Shown one piece after another: positions 34,268 through 42,102 of a stretch of DNA of 64,000 bases. Made by a program: the position numbers and the translations under genes. Positions within the stretch are counted from its first letter, which is position 1; the number at the start of each line of letters is the position of its first letter. Location of the stretch: the NCBI GenBank assembly GCA_963697705.1, contig CAVOPA010000017.1:310001-374000 (forward strand), given 5' to 3'. Under the pieces are notes generated by a model. The model was given only the letters and a program-made list of their open reading frames with translations. It had not been told where the DNA came from and ran no database searches. The stretch is from CAVUCH01 sp963697705. Lineage in GTDB: Bacteria; Acidobacteriota; Vicinamibacteria; Vicinamibacterales; JAENWD01.

Positions 34268-36720
34268 TACTCCTTCAACTCCACCACCGTAACCCCGTCG
34301 CCCCCCTGGTTCGGCGGTGCGTGGTGGAAGCTCGCCACCTGCGGGTGATCCTTCAGCAGGCTGGCAATCGCCCGACGCAGCTGGCCGGTTCCGTAGCCGT
34401 GTACGACGCGCACGGACTTCTGCTCGGTGACGAGCGTTTCGTCGAGGAGCCGCTCCGTGCGCGAGAGCGCTTCGTCGACGTTGCACCCGATGACGTTGAT
34501 CTCGCTCAGCAGACCGTCCCGCGGCTGGAGGTTCACGTTTACGCGCACCTGCGCGGATGGGGCCGGGCCGGCTGCCTTCCCGGCCAGCCGGAGATCCTTC
34601 ACCTTGGCGCGCATCCGCTTGCCTCGCACGTCGATCTCGGCCTGCGAGCCCTGAATGGCCACGAGGACGCCTTCGAGGCCGACGCCGCCCACGGCCACCC
34701 TGTCGCCGACGATCACCGGACGCTGCTCGACCGGTTCGGGCGCCGCCCGGCCGGGTGCATCGACTCCCGCGCGCAACCGCTCCGCCACTTCCTCGATCGC
34801 CGCCTGCGCCTGCAGCCGCGCGGAGCCGGCTTCGCCAGTCGTGAGGCGCGGCGCCGCTGGCTGGCGCGTCACGCGATCTGCCAGCACGGAGGTGCGCTTC
34901 TTCAGGTCGGCCACGACGGCGTCGATCTCGCGGCGCGCCTCGCGCACGCGATCTTCGATGCGGTCGGTCACCTTGCGGCGGAACTGCTCCTCGCGATCCT
35001 TCAGCGACTGGTCCCGTTCGCGGAACTCCGCCTCCGCCACCTTGATCGCCTGGCGCTCGCGCGCGAGCGCGGCTTTGTCCCGCTCCAGGGCGCGCAGGTC
35101 ATCGTCCACGCGCGCGAGGTGGTTCTGCAGCTGCGCGTCGCGCGTGCTCACCTGCTGCCGGGCCGACGAGATGATGGACGGCGGCAGCCCGAGGCGGGCG
35201 GCGATCTCGAGCGCGAGGCTTCGCCCAGGCGTGCCGTACATCAGCCGATAGGTGGGCGTGAAGCCGTCGGGATCGAACCCGAACGCCGCGCACGCCACGC
35301 CGGGCGTCGTCGACGCGTACGTCTTCAGGGCGTCGTAATGCGTGGTGCCGATCACCAGCGCTCCACGCTTGCGGAAGTGCTCGACGATTGCAATGCCCAG
35401 CGCCCCACCCTCGGTGGGATCCGTACCCGCCCCGATCTCGTCGAGCAGCACCAGCGCCGGGCGCTGCAGGTCACGATCCATCGAGGCGATGTTCGTGATG
35501 TGCCACGAGAACGTGCTCAGGCTGGCGGCAATCGACTGCTCGTCTCCGATGTCCGCGAACACGGATCGAAAGATCGGCAGCGTTGACCCCGGGTCCGCGG
35601 GGATGTGGAGTCCGGCCTGCGCCATCAGCGCCAGCAGCCCCGCCGTCTTGATCGCCACCGTCTTGCCGCCCGTGTTCGGGCCCGTGATCAGCAGCGCCGT
35701 GTTGGGTGGTTCCATCACGATGTCCACCGGAACCGGGCTCGAGGGCAACTCGTCGGCCTGATTCGAGTATCTCGCCGCGACCTGACGCATCAACAACGGA
35801 TGGCGGGCATGAATGAGCACCAGCCGGCCGTCCTGCGCGACCGCCGGCGCGGTGCCGTCCATGGTCTGCGACAACCGTGCCTTGGCCTGCAGCACGTCGA
35901 GCTCCGTGGCCACGCCGGTGCTGCGCTGCAGGTCGTCGGCACGCTCACGAAACGAGTCGGTCAGCGCGAGCAGGATGCGGTGAACCTCTTCCGCCTCCTG
36001 TTCCTCGAGCGCGACAATCTCGTTGTTGACTTCAACGGTTGCGAGCGGCTCAACGAACAAGGTGGCGCCGCTGGCGGAGCTCCCGTGGACAATGCCAGGG
36101 ATGCTGCCACGGTGCTCTGCCTTGACGAGGATCACGTACCGGCCGTTCCGTTCGGTGACCACCTGCTCCTGCAGGTACTTTCCCGTCTCCTTTCCGCGCA
36201 GATATGACTCGAGCGTACCGCGCAACCGGCTCCGCTGCTTGCGGAGGCGATCGCGGATGCTGCCGAGGGCAGCGCTCGCCTGATCCATCACCTCGTTCGG
36301 TTCCGCGATGGCGTGCCGCACACCCGCGATCTCGCGGCTGAACGACGCGACTCGTTCCGTGATCGAGGTGAGCCGCGGGTAGTGACCGCGAGCGCGCCGT
36401 ACCGCCCCGGCGGCGCTCTCGACCGACTCGAGAAACATCGCCAGCGCGAGCAGACGTGAAGGCTCGAGCGCACGGCCCACGACGCCGAGCAGCGCCAGCA
36501 GCTCCTCGAGATCTTCTGGCGCGCGCAGCGGAAAGACGGGGTGATCCTCGAGGTATCGTTTTGCTTCCGTTGTCGCCTGCAGCGCCTCCTGGACGCGGCG
36601 TGCGTCGATGTCCGGCCGCACGGCGCCCAGCGCGGAGGCCCCCGTTGGCGTCAGTGCAAAGCTGCGCAACGCGTCGACGATGCGATCGAATTCGAGGGCC
36701 CTGAGGGCGCCAGGGTTCAT
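34267..36720 (-). CDS. mutS2: Endonuclease MutS2
   Basis: The 817-residue protein has MutS2 core (GATLFVEPLATVEVNNEIV), the ABC ATPase with Walker A GPNTGGKT at 347-354, Walker B ALVLLDEIGAGTDPTEG, a long coiled coil (about 520-620) and a C-terminal Smr domain with HGYGTGQLRRAI. MutS2 lacks the mismatch-reading domains; it counters recombination and rescues collided ribosomes. The Smr domain here starts INVIGC in place of the usual LDLRG, a motif linked to nuclease action, so its nuclease activity may be altered. ATG at 36720 has no Shine-Dalgarno. A promoter lies at 36811-36840. First gene of mutS2-dnaG-rpoD. Confidence 0.95.
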   Translation of the reverse strand: MNPGALRALEFDRIVDALRSFALTPTGASALGAVRPDIDARRVQEALQATTEAKRYLEDHPVFPLRAPEDLEELLALLGVVGRALEPSRLLALAMFLESVESAAGAVRRARGHYPRLTSITERVASFSREIAGVRHAIAEPNEVMDQASAALGSIRDRLRKQRSRLRGTLESYLRGKETGKYLQEQVVTERNGRYVILVKAEHRGSIPGIVHGSSASGATLFVEPLATVEVNNEIVALEEQEAEEVHRILLALTDSFRERADDLQRSTGVATELDVLQAKARLSQTMDGTAPAVAQDGRLVLIHARHPLLMRQVAARYSNQADELPSSPVPVDIVMEPPNTALLITGPNTGGKTVAIKTAGLLALMAQAGLHIPADPGSTLPIFRSVFADIGDEQSIAASLSTFSWHITNIASMDRDLQRPALVLLDEIGAGTDPTEGGALGIAIVEHFRKRGALVIGTTHYDALKTYASTTPGVACAAFGFDPDGFTPTYRLMYGTPGRSLALEIAARLGLPPSIISSARQQVSTRDAQLQNHLARVDDDLRALERDKAALARERQAIKVAEAEFRERDQSLKDREEQFRRKVTDRIEDRVREARREIDAVVADLKKRTSVLADRVTRQPAAPRLTTGEAGSARLQAQAAIEEVAERLRAGVDAPGRAAPEPVEQRPVIVGDRVAVGGVGLEGVLVAIQGSQAEIDVRGKRMRAKVKDLRLAGKAAGPAPSAQVRVNVNLQPRDGLLSEINVIGCNVDEALSRTERLLDETLVTEQKSVRVVHGYGTGQLRRAIASLLKDHPQVASFHHAPPNQGGDGVTVVELKE

Positions 36721-36810
36721 AACGGGTGAAAAGACGGAACGTTCGGGCCGTGGGGAGTGACGCGGAAGGACCCTTGCCGAGTAGCCCAGACCCGGCGGCG
36801 GGAACCCGAT

Positions 36811-36840
36811 AGTCTAGCAATCGACCGCGTGCCGGGTCAA
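36811..36840 (-). promoter_or_regulatory. Promoter of mutS2-dnaG-rpoD
   Basis: On the minus strand TTGACC (36840-36835), an 18-nt spacer and TAGACT (36816-36811) form a good sigma-70 promoter about 90 nt before mutS2. A second TTGACG lies 7 nt further upstream. Confidence 0.6.
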
Positions 36841-36872
36841 CCGTCAACCGCGTTTCGTGTCCGCAGAGGTTG

Positions 36873-37640
36873 TCAGCAGTGGGGTAAGTGATTGATGAGG
36901 CTGGCGATGCACCCAGCCCCGAACCCGTTGTCGATGTTGACGACCGACACGCCGTTTGCGCAGCTGTTCAGCATCCCGAGCAGGGCCGCCAGCCCGCCGA
37001 AGCTCGCGCCATATCCGATGCTCGTGGGTACCGCGATGACCGGTACTTGCACCAGCCCCGCCACTACGCTGGGTAGCGCGCCTTCCATTCCAGCCACCAC
37101 GACGATGACACGCGCGTTCCGCAGGCGGCCGTGTTCGCGAAGGAGACGGTGCAACCCCGCAACTCCGACGTCGTACAGCCGGTCGACTGTGTTGCCCATC
37201 ACCTCGGCCGTCACGGCGGCTTCTTCCGCCACCGGCAGGTCCGACGTGCCGGCGGCGGCGACGAGGACCACGCCGCTTCCAGAGGGTATGTCCTTTTGCT
37301 GCAGGGTGATAGCGCGCGCTTTGTCGTGGTACCGCGCGGTCGGGACGGCCGCGAGCACGGCAGCGTACGCCGCCGGATCGGCGCGCGTTACCAGCAGCGT
37401 CTGACCTCGCGCGACGATCCGCTCGGCAATACTTGCGATCTCGGCGGGAGTTTTGCCTAAGCCGAGGATGACCTCGGGGAAGCCCTGCCGCAGCGAACGG
37501 TGATGATCTACGCGGGCGAAACCAAGGTCTTCGAAGGGCAGGGCGCGCATGTGGTCCGCGAGCAGCACCTCAGCGTCGCCGGGAGGAAGCTCGCCGCGAT
37601 GCACACGCTCGAGCAGGTCACGAATGTCGGGGCCGTTCAT
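36873..37640 (-). CDS. larB: Nickel-pincer cofactor biosynthesis protein LarB
   Basis: The 255-residue protein carries the PurE-like LarB core with AGTSDLPVAEEAAVTAEVMG, VVAGMEGALPSVVAGLV and AVPTSIGYGASFGG. LarB carboxylates and hydrolyses nicotinic acid adenine dinucleotide to the biscarboxylated nucleotide, the first step to the nickel-pincer nucleotide of lactate racemase and related epimerases. larC, larE and larA are not in this window. ATG at 37640 begins just before the conserved helix DIRDLLERVHRG; no Shine-Dalgarno, but TAGCAT ends 5 nt upstream. Divergent from the synthase at 37734. Confidence 0.92.
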   Translation of the reverse strand: MNGPDIRDLLERVHRGELPPGDAEVLLADHMRALPFEDLGFARVDHHRSLRQGFPEVILGLGKTPAEIASIAERIVARGQTLLVTRADPAAYAAVLAAVPTARYHDKARAITLQQKDIPSGSGVVLVAAAGTSDLPVAEEAAVTAEVMGNTVDRLYDVGVAGLHRLLREHGRLRNARVIVVVAGMEGALPSVVAGLVQVPVIAVPTSIGYGASFGGLAALLGMLNSCANGVSVVNIDNGFGAGCIASLINHLPHC

Positions 37641-37645
37641 GGGGG

Positions 37646-37651
37646 ATGCTA
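37646..37651 (-). promoter_or_regulatory. Possible -10 box (TAGCAT) 5 nt before larB
   Basis: TAGCAT on the minus strand is followed by CCCCC and the larB ATG. It fits the leaderless pattern seen at other genes here but is the weakest case. Confidence 0.25.
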
Positions 37652-37673
37652 TGAGCTTAACGCTTGCAGTGCG

Positions 37674-37701
37674 TTGACTTAGCGTCACTCGACAGTATAA
37701 T
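37674..37701 (+). promoter_or_regulatory. Sigma-70 promoter of the GT2 synthase gene
   Basis: TTGACT (37674-37679), 16-nt spacer, TATAAT (37696-37701). Start expected near 37708, 26 nt before the ATG. One of the two best promoters in the window; it implies strong constitutive expression. Confidence 0.8.
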
Positions 37702-37733
37702 CATCGGATTGTCTCGTTTGCACTCGCCTCGTT

Positions 37734-39233
37734 ATGACGCCTCTTGAAACTACCGTTCTCGCCACCTATTTTTTCATCCTGATCATTCTCGCAGGCTACG
37801 GCTGGCATCGGTACTACCTTGTGTGGTCGTACATGAAGCACAAGGACCAGGTGCCGGTGGCTGCGGGATGCTTCGAGCAGCTGCCGCTGGTCACAATCCA
37901 GCTGCCCGTCTACAACGAGATGTACGTGGTCGACCGGCTCATCGAGGCAGTCTGCCGGATGGACTACCCGCGCGACCGGTTCGAAGTACAGGTGCTCGAC
38001 GACTCGACCGACGAAACCCGCAGCGTGGCGGCACTCGCCGTGCGGCGGGCGGCGCTCGACGGGATCGACATCAAGTACATCCATCGCCAGGACCGCAGTG
38101 GGTACAAAGCGGGGGCGCTCGAGGCCGGCATGGAACAGGCGGCAGGCGAGTTCATAGCCATCTTCGACGCCGATTTCATTCCCCCGGCCGACTTTCTCCT
38201 GCGGACCATCCACCATTTCACCGATCCCAAAGTGGGTATGGTGCAGGCGCGCTGGGGGCACATCAACCAGGATTATTCGCTGCTCACGCGCATCCAGTCG
38301 ATCCTGCTCGACGGGCACTTCGTCCTCGAGCACGGCGGACGGAACCGGGCCGGGCACTTCTTCAATTTCAACGGTACCGCGGGAGTCTGGCGGCGCGCCG
38401 CCATCATCGACGCGGGCGGCTGGCAGCACGACACTCTGACGGAGGATCTCGACCTCAGCTACCGCGCGCAGCTGCGCGGCTGGCAGTTCCACTTCGTGCC
38501 GGACCTCATCGCCCCGGCGGAAGTGCCGGTGGAGATGAACGCGTTCAAGACACAACAGCATCGCTGGGCGAAGGGCTCGATCCAGACCTGCCTCAAGCTC
38601 CTGCCGCGCATCCTGCAGTCGGACCAGCCGTTCGGCGTGAAGGCGGAGGCGTTCTTTCACCTGACGGCGAACTTCAACTACGTCCTGATGGTGCTGCTGT
38701 CGATCTTGATGTTCCCGTCCATGGTGATCCGCTACAACATGGGCTGGTACGAGATGCTGCTGATCGACATCCCGCTGTTCTTTGCCGCGACGATGTCAGT
38801 GGCGAATTTTTACATGGTGTGTCAGCGGGAAATCTACAAGGAACAGTGGGTGACGCGCCTGAAGTACCTGCCGTTCCTGATGTCGATCGGCATCGGTCTC
38901 GCGGTGAACAACGCACGCGCGGTGTTCGAGGCGCTCTCGGGAAAGCAGACCGAGTTCGCGCGCACGCCGAAGTACCACATCGAGCACGACACGGACGAGT
39001 GGGTGGGCAAGAAGTACCGCCAGGCCGGCCTGGTCCAGCCGCTCGTCGAGCTCTCGCTCGGCCTGTATTTCACCTTCACCGTGTTCTACGCGCTGTCGAA
39101 CCGCATCTACGGCACGGTGCCGTTCCTCGTGCTGTTCCAGATTGGATTCCTCTACACGGGCCTGCTCTCAATCGTCCAGCAGTTCGCCGACGACAGCGTC
39201 GCGCTGAAGACGCAGGTGGCGGGCGGCGACTGA
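37734..39233 (+). CDS. Processive GT2 glycosyltransferase (cellulose synthase/glucomannan synthase-like)
   Basis: The 499-residue membrane enzyme has an N-terminal helix (residues 7-25), a cytoplasmic GT2 domain with Asp89-Asp90 (VLDDSTDE), DAD at 145-147, TED at 236-238 and the QQHRW motif at 274-278, then four or five C-terminal helices. This is the pattern of processive synthases such as CSLA mannan synthases and bacterial relatives. No PilZ domain, BcsB-like or synthase subunit genes follow, so the product is probably a simple beta-glycan or a glycolipid headgroup. Strong promoter upstream; no Shine-Dalgarno before the ATG. An aminotransferase follows 12 nt later. Confidence 0.9.
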   Translation: MTPLETTVLATYFFILIILAGYGWHRYYLVWSYMKHKDQVPVAAGCFEQLPLVTIQLPVYNEMYVVDRLIEAVCRMDYPRDRFEVQVLDDSTDETRSVAALAVRRAALDGIDIKYIHRQDRSGYKAGALEAGMEQAAGEFIAIFDADFIPPADFLLRTIHHFTDPKVGMVQARWGHINQDYSLLTRIQSILLDGHFVLEHGGRNRAGHFFNFNGTAGVWRRAAIIDAGGWQHDTLTEDLDLSYRAQLRGWQFHFVPDLIAPAEVPVEMNAFKTQQHRWAKGSIQTCLKLLPRILQSDQPFGVKAEAFFHLTANFNYVLMVLLSILMFPSMVIRYNMGWYEMLLIDIPLFFAATMSVANFYMVCQREIYKEQWVTRLKYLPFLMSIGIGLAVNNARAVFEALSGKQTEFARTPKYHIEHDTDEWVGKKYRQAGLVQPLVELSLGLYFTFTVFYALSNRIYGTVPFLVLFQIGFLYTGLLSIVQQFADDSVALKTQVAGGD

Positions 39234-39245
39234 GTCACATCGCCC

Positions 39246-40442
39246 ATGACCCCTTCCCGCCGTTCGTTCCTCAGGGCCATCGGGGCAGGCGGGCTCGCAT
39301 TGAGCAGTGGGGCCTGCGCGACGCGGGAAGCGGGCCCCATTCTCGCGAGCGAAGCCCCGTCCACCCGCCACGGCGCAGCAATCCGGATCGGCAGCAACGA
39401 AAATCCTTACGGCCCGGGCGCCTCGGCCCTCTCGGCGATCCAGGAGGCACTTCCGGAGGCGAACCGCTACGCCTTCCAGGGCATGGCCGACACGGTCGAC
39501 GCGATCGCGGCGCACCTGGGCGTGCCGCGGACCCATGTGGCGCTCGCCTGCGGCTCCAGTGAGATTCTCGAGGCGGCGGTTTCGGCGTTCACGTCGCGGG
39601 ATGCCGGTCTTGTCACGGCATCGCCGACCTTCGAGCTGCCGGCCGACCGTGCGCACGGGAGGGGCGCACCGGTCGTCGAGGTGCGGGTCGGTGCTGATGG
39701 GCGGCTCGATCTGGCGGCGATGCTCGATGCGGCGCCGCGTAGCGGGCTGGTGTACGTCTGCAATCCGAACAACCCGACGTCAACGGTGCATGCGGCCGCC
39801 GACGTGGCGGCGTTCATTGCCGGCGTCCACGAGCGATCGCCAGAGGCCACCGTGCTCGTTGACGAGGCGTACCACGACTACGTCGACATGCCGGCGTACG
39901 CGACCGCCATCCCGCTTGCAACCGCCGACCCGCGCGTGATGGTGGCGCGCACGTTTTCAAAGATTCATGGCATGGCGGGGTTGCGGGTGGGCTACGCCGT
40001 GGGGCAGCCGTCCACCTTGCAGCGCCTGCGCCCATGGCTCGGCGGCATGACGATGAGCGTGCTCGCGTCGGCAGCGGCCCGCGCCTCGCTGGCCGACGGC
40101 GCGCACATCGACCGCCAGCGCTCGCTGAACCGCGAGGTCAAGGCGTTCACGCTCGCCGCTCTGGCGCGGGCCGGCTGCACGGCGTATGCGTCAGAGGCGA
40201 ACTTCGTCATGGTGGACGTAGGCCGCGACTGCCGAAGCTTCGCCGCCGCCTGCGCGTCGCGGGACGTGCGCGTGGGCCGGCCGTTTCCTCCGCTCGATCA
40301 CTACGCCCGGATCACGCTCGGCACGATGGACGAGATGACGCGCGCGACGACCGTGTTCGCCGAGATCCTCGCCGTGCGCCCGGATGTGACGGCGCGCTGG
40401 CCTCGCCCAGACTGGCTCGATGACATCGTCCAAGAGTGCTGA
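39246..40442 (+). CDS. PLP-dependent aminotransferase (HisC-like) with Tat signal
   Basis: The 398-residue protein has a class I/II aminotransferase fold like histidinol-phosphate aminotransferase: IGSNENPYGPGASAL, VALACGSSEILEAAV, VYVCNPNNPTST, VDEAYHDYVD and the PLP lysine K239 in ARTFSKIHGMAGLRVGY. The N-terminus reads SRRSFLRAIGAGGLALSSGAC, a twin-arginine signal, possibly with lipid attachment at Cys24. A folded PLP enzyme is a logical Tat cargo, so it probably works outside the cytoplasm; its substrate is unknown. It lies 12 nt after the synthase gene, likely one operon, and overlaps the next small gene by 23 nt. Confidence 0.9.
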   Translation: MTPSRRSFLRAIGAGGLALSSGACATREAGPILASEAPSTRHGAAIRIGSNENPYGPGASALSAIQEALPEANRYAFQGMADTVDAIAAHLGVPRTHVALACGSSEILEAAVSAFTSRDAGLVTASPTFELPADRAHGRGAPVVEVRVGADGRLDLAAMLDAAPRSGLVYVCNPNNPTSTVHAAADVAAFIAGVHERSPEATVLVDEAYHDYVDMPAYATAIPLATADPRVMVARTFSKIHGMAGLRVGYAVGQPSTLQRLRPWLGGMTMSVLASAAARASLADGAHIDRQRSLNREVKAFTLAALARAGCTAYASEANFVMVDVGRDCRSFAAACASRDVRVGRPFPPLDHYARITLGTMDEMTRATTVFAEILAVRPDVTARWPRPDWLDDIVQEC

Positions 40443-40620
40443 CCGGGGCCTCGGCCTCTGCGCCACCTGCGCGCATGTGCGACCGACGCCGTCGGACAAG
40501 GGCGCGTTCTTCTATCGGTGTGCGCGGAGCAACGTCGACGCACGCTACCCGAAGTACCCGACCCTGCCTGTGATCCGCTGCGGCGGCTACGAGTCGCGGT
40601 CCTCCGGCGGACCGCGGTGA
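40420..40620 (+). CDS. Small Cys-rich (likely zinc-binding) protein
   Basis: This 66-residue protein has CATCAHVRPTPSDKG, FYRCARSNVD and YPKYPTLPVIRCGGYE: four cysteines (CxxC, RC, RC) and one His spaced as in a small zinc knuckle. The FYxC-x-RS and KYPxLPV-x-x-C-x-GYE pattern looks like a conserved bacterial family, though I cannot name it. ATG at 40420 lies inside the end of the aminotransferase gene (23-nt overlap), suggesting coupled expression. No signal peptide, so cytoplasmic. Confidence 0.7.
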   Translation: MTSSKSADRGLGLCATCAHVRPTPSDKGAFFYRCARSNVDARYPKYPTLPVIRCGGYESRSSGGPR

Positions 40621-40802
40621 GTGTCGGCTGCCGCATGACAGTCGAGGTCAGCGGACGGGTGCCGTCGGATTCAGCTGCCTGAACAGCCACGCCTTCGCGA
40701 CTTCTGGAAAGCCCCCAGCCTCGCCGAGATCGACCGGTAGCGTCGGCACAGCCATTCGCGTGCACGCGGCCGCCCGTCATCCTTTCAGCGCCTGCCGTCG
40801 AC

Positions 40803-40808
40803 TATGAT
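40803..40808 (+). promoter_or_regulatory. -10 box (TATGAT) 7 nt before the citrate synthase start
   Basis: TATGAT is followed by CGGCGCA and the ATG at 40816, with no Shine-Dalgarno between. A start 7 nt after the box would place the ATG at or next to the 5' end. Confidence 0.4.
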
Positions 40809-40815
40809 CGGCGCA

Positions 40816-41965
40816 ATGAGCACCGCGTCCGATTCCAAGGTGTCCAAGGCCGGCCTCGAAGACGTCGTCGCGACCTCGTCCGGGATCTGCTTCATCGACG
40901 GCGACCGCGGCATCCTCGCGTATCGCGGGTACGACATTCATGACCTCGCCACGCACGCCACGTTCGAGGAGGTCTGCTACCTGCTATGGCACGGCCGGCT
41001 TCCCACGCGCGCGGAGCTCGGCGAGCTGCAGTCGCAATTCGCGGTCGCGCGTCCCCTGCCTGAGGGAATCGTCCGCCTGCTCCGCTCGCTGCCGAACGCC
41101 GACGCGATGGACCTGCTGCGGACGCTCGCCTCTGCGCTCGCGCACTACGAGACGGACGCGCCGGACAACTCGCCGGCCGCGAACTACCGCAAGGCGGTGA
41201 GGCTCACCGCACAGTTGGGCAGCCTGGTGGCCACGCTGGGCCGGTTCGAGGCAGGCGGCGGACCAATCCAGCCGGACGCGGCCATGGGATTCGCGGCGAG
41301 CTTCCTCTACATGCTCACGGGCCAGCGTCCGCGACGCGCTCTCCACTCGCGCGTTCGACGTGGCGCTCGTGCTGCACGCCGATCACGAGCTGAACGCGTC
41401 GACGTTCGCGGCGCGCGTGGCGGCCGCCACGCTCACGGATGTGCACTCCGCGGTCGTGGCCGGCATCGCGACGCTGAAGGGACCGCTCCACGGCGGCGCG
41501 AACGCCGAGGTGATGAAGATGCTGCTCGATCTCGGTCTCACCGCGACGCCCGAGAAGATCGAGAGCACGGTGCGAGGGCGACTCGCCCGGAAGGAGAAGA
41601 TCCCCGGGTTCGGCCATCGCGTGTACCACACCATGGACCCGCGCGCGGTTCACCTGCGCCGGATGTCGCGCGACCTCGGGAAGCGCATCGGCCAGCCGCA
41701 GTGGTTCGAGATGTCGGAGCGCATCGAGACCCTGGTCAAGGCCGAGAAGAACCTGAACCCGAACGTCGACTTCTACTCGGCATCCACCTATCACTCGCTC
41801 GGCATACCGATCGCACTCTTCACCCCGATTTTCGCCGTCAGCCGCTGCGCGGGCTGGACGGCGCACGTGCTCGAGCAGCTGTCGAACAACCGCTTGATCC
41901 GCCCACGCGCCGAGTACACCGGTCCGACCGTCCCGCAGCCGTGGGTGCGGCTGGAGGATCGGTAG
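40816..41965 (+). pseudogene. gltA: Citrate synthase, frameshifted
   Basis: The first part (KAGLEDVVATSSGICFIDGD, then AYRGYDIHDLATHATFEEV, to FLYMLTGQRP) and the second part (VALVLHADHELNASTF, GPLHGGANAEVMKMLLDLG, IPGFGHRVYHTMDPRAVH, NPNVDFYSASTYHSLGIP) are a complete type-II citrate synthase with the catalytic His-His-Asp, but they lie in different frames. The break is near 41325-41345; adding two bases (or removing one) after LTGQRP restores the alignment. There is no homopolymer at the site. The first frame happens to stay open into lepA, producing a false 1033-codon fusion. Either a sequencing/assembly error or a true lesion; a second citrate synthase elsewhere would be expected in the latter case. 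Confidence 0.85.
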
Positions 41966-41982
41966 ACGCGTCGGGGCTCGGA

Positions 41983-42060
41983 GGCCCGACTGAAGTCGGG
42001 CCCTACGCCGTCAGCGTCCGTCGGGCCTCCGCCGTCAGCGTCCGCGGCCATCAGCGTCCC
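41983..42060. repeat. REP-like hairpin plus three GCCGTCAGCGTCC repeats
   Basis: Just after the citrate synthase stop, GGCCCGAC-TGAA-GTCGGGCC makes a perfect 8-bp stem (41983-42002). It is followed by GCCGTCAGCGTCCG at 42007 and 42031 and a near copy at 42047. The unit fills most of the spacer to lepA and resembles dispersed palindromic repeats. Confidence 0.55.
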
Positions 42061-42102
42061 GCGCCAGGCGGCTGCGGCGCCGTCTGTCATAATGAAGGCA
42101 TC

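Noticed and set aside
37823..39562. 579-codon plus-strand ORF overlapping the GT2 synthase
   Set aside because: It is the +2 shadow of the synthase and aminotransferase, with no transmembrane or domain features.
42088..42093. CATAAT as a lepA -10 box
   Set aside because: No -35 match, and a GAAGG ribosome site lies between it and the TTG; too weak to list as a feature.
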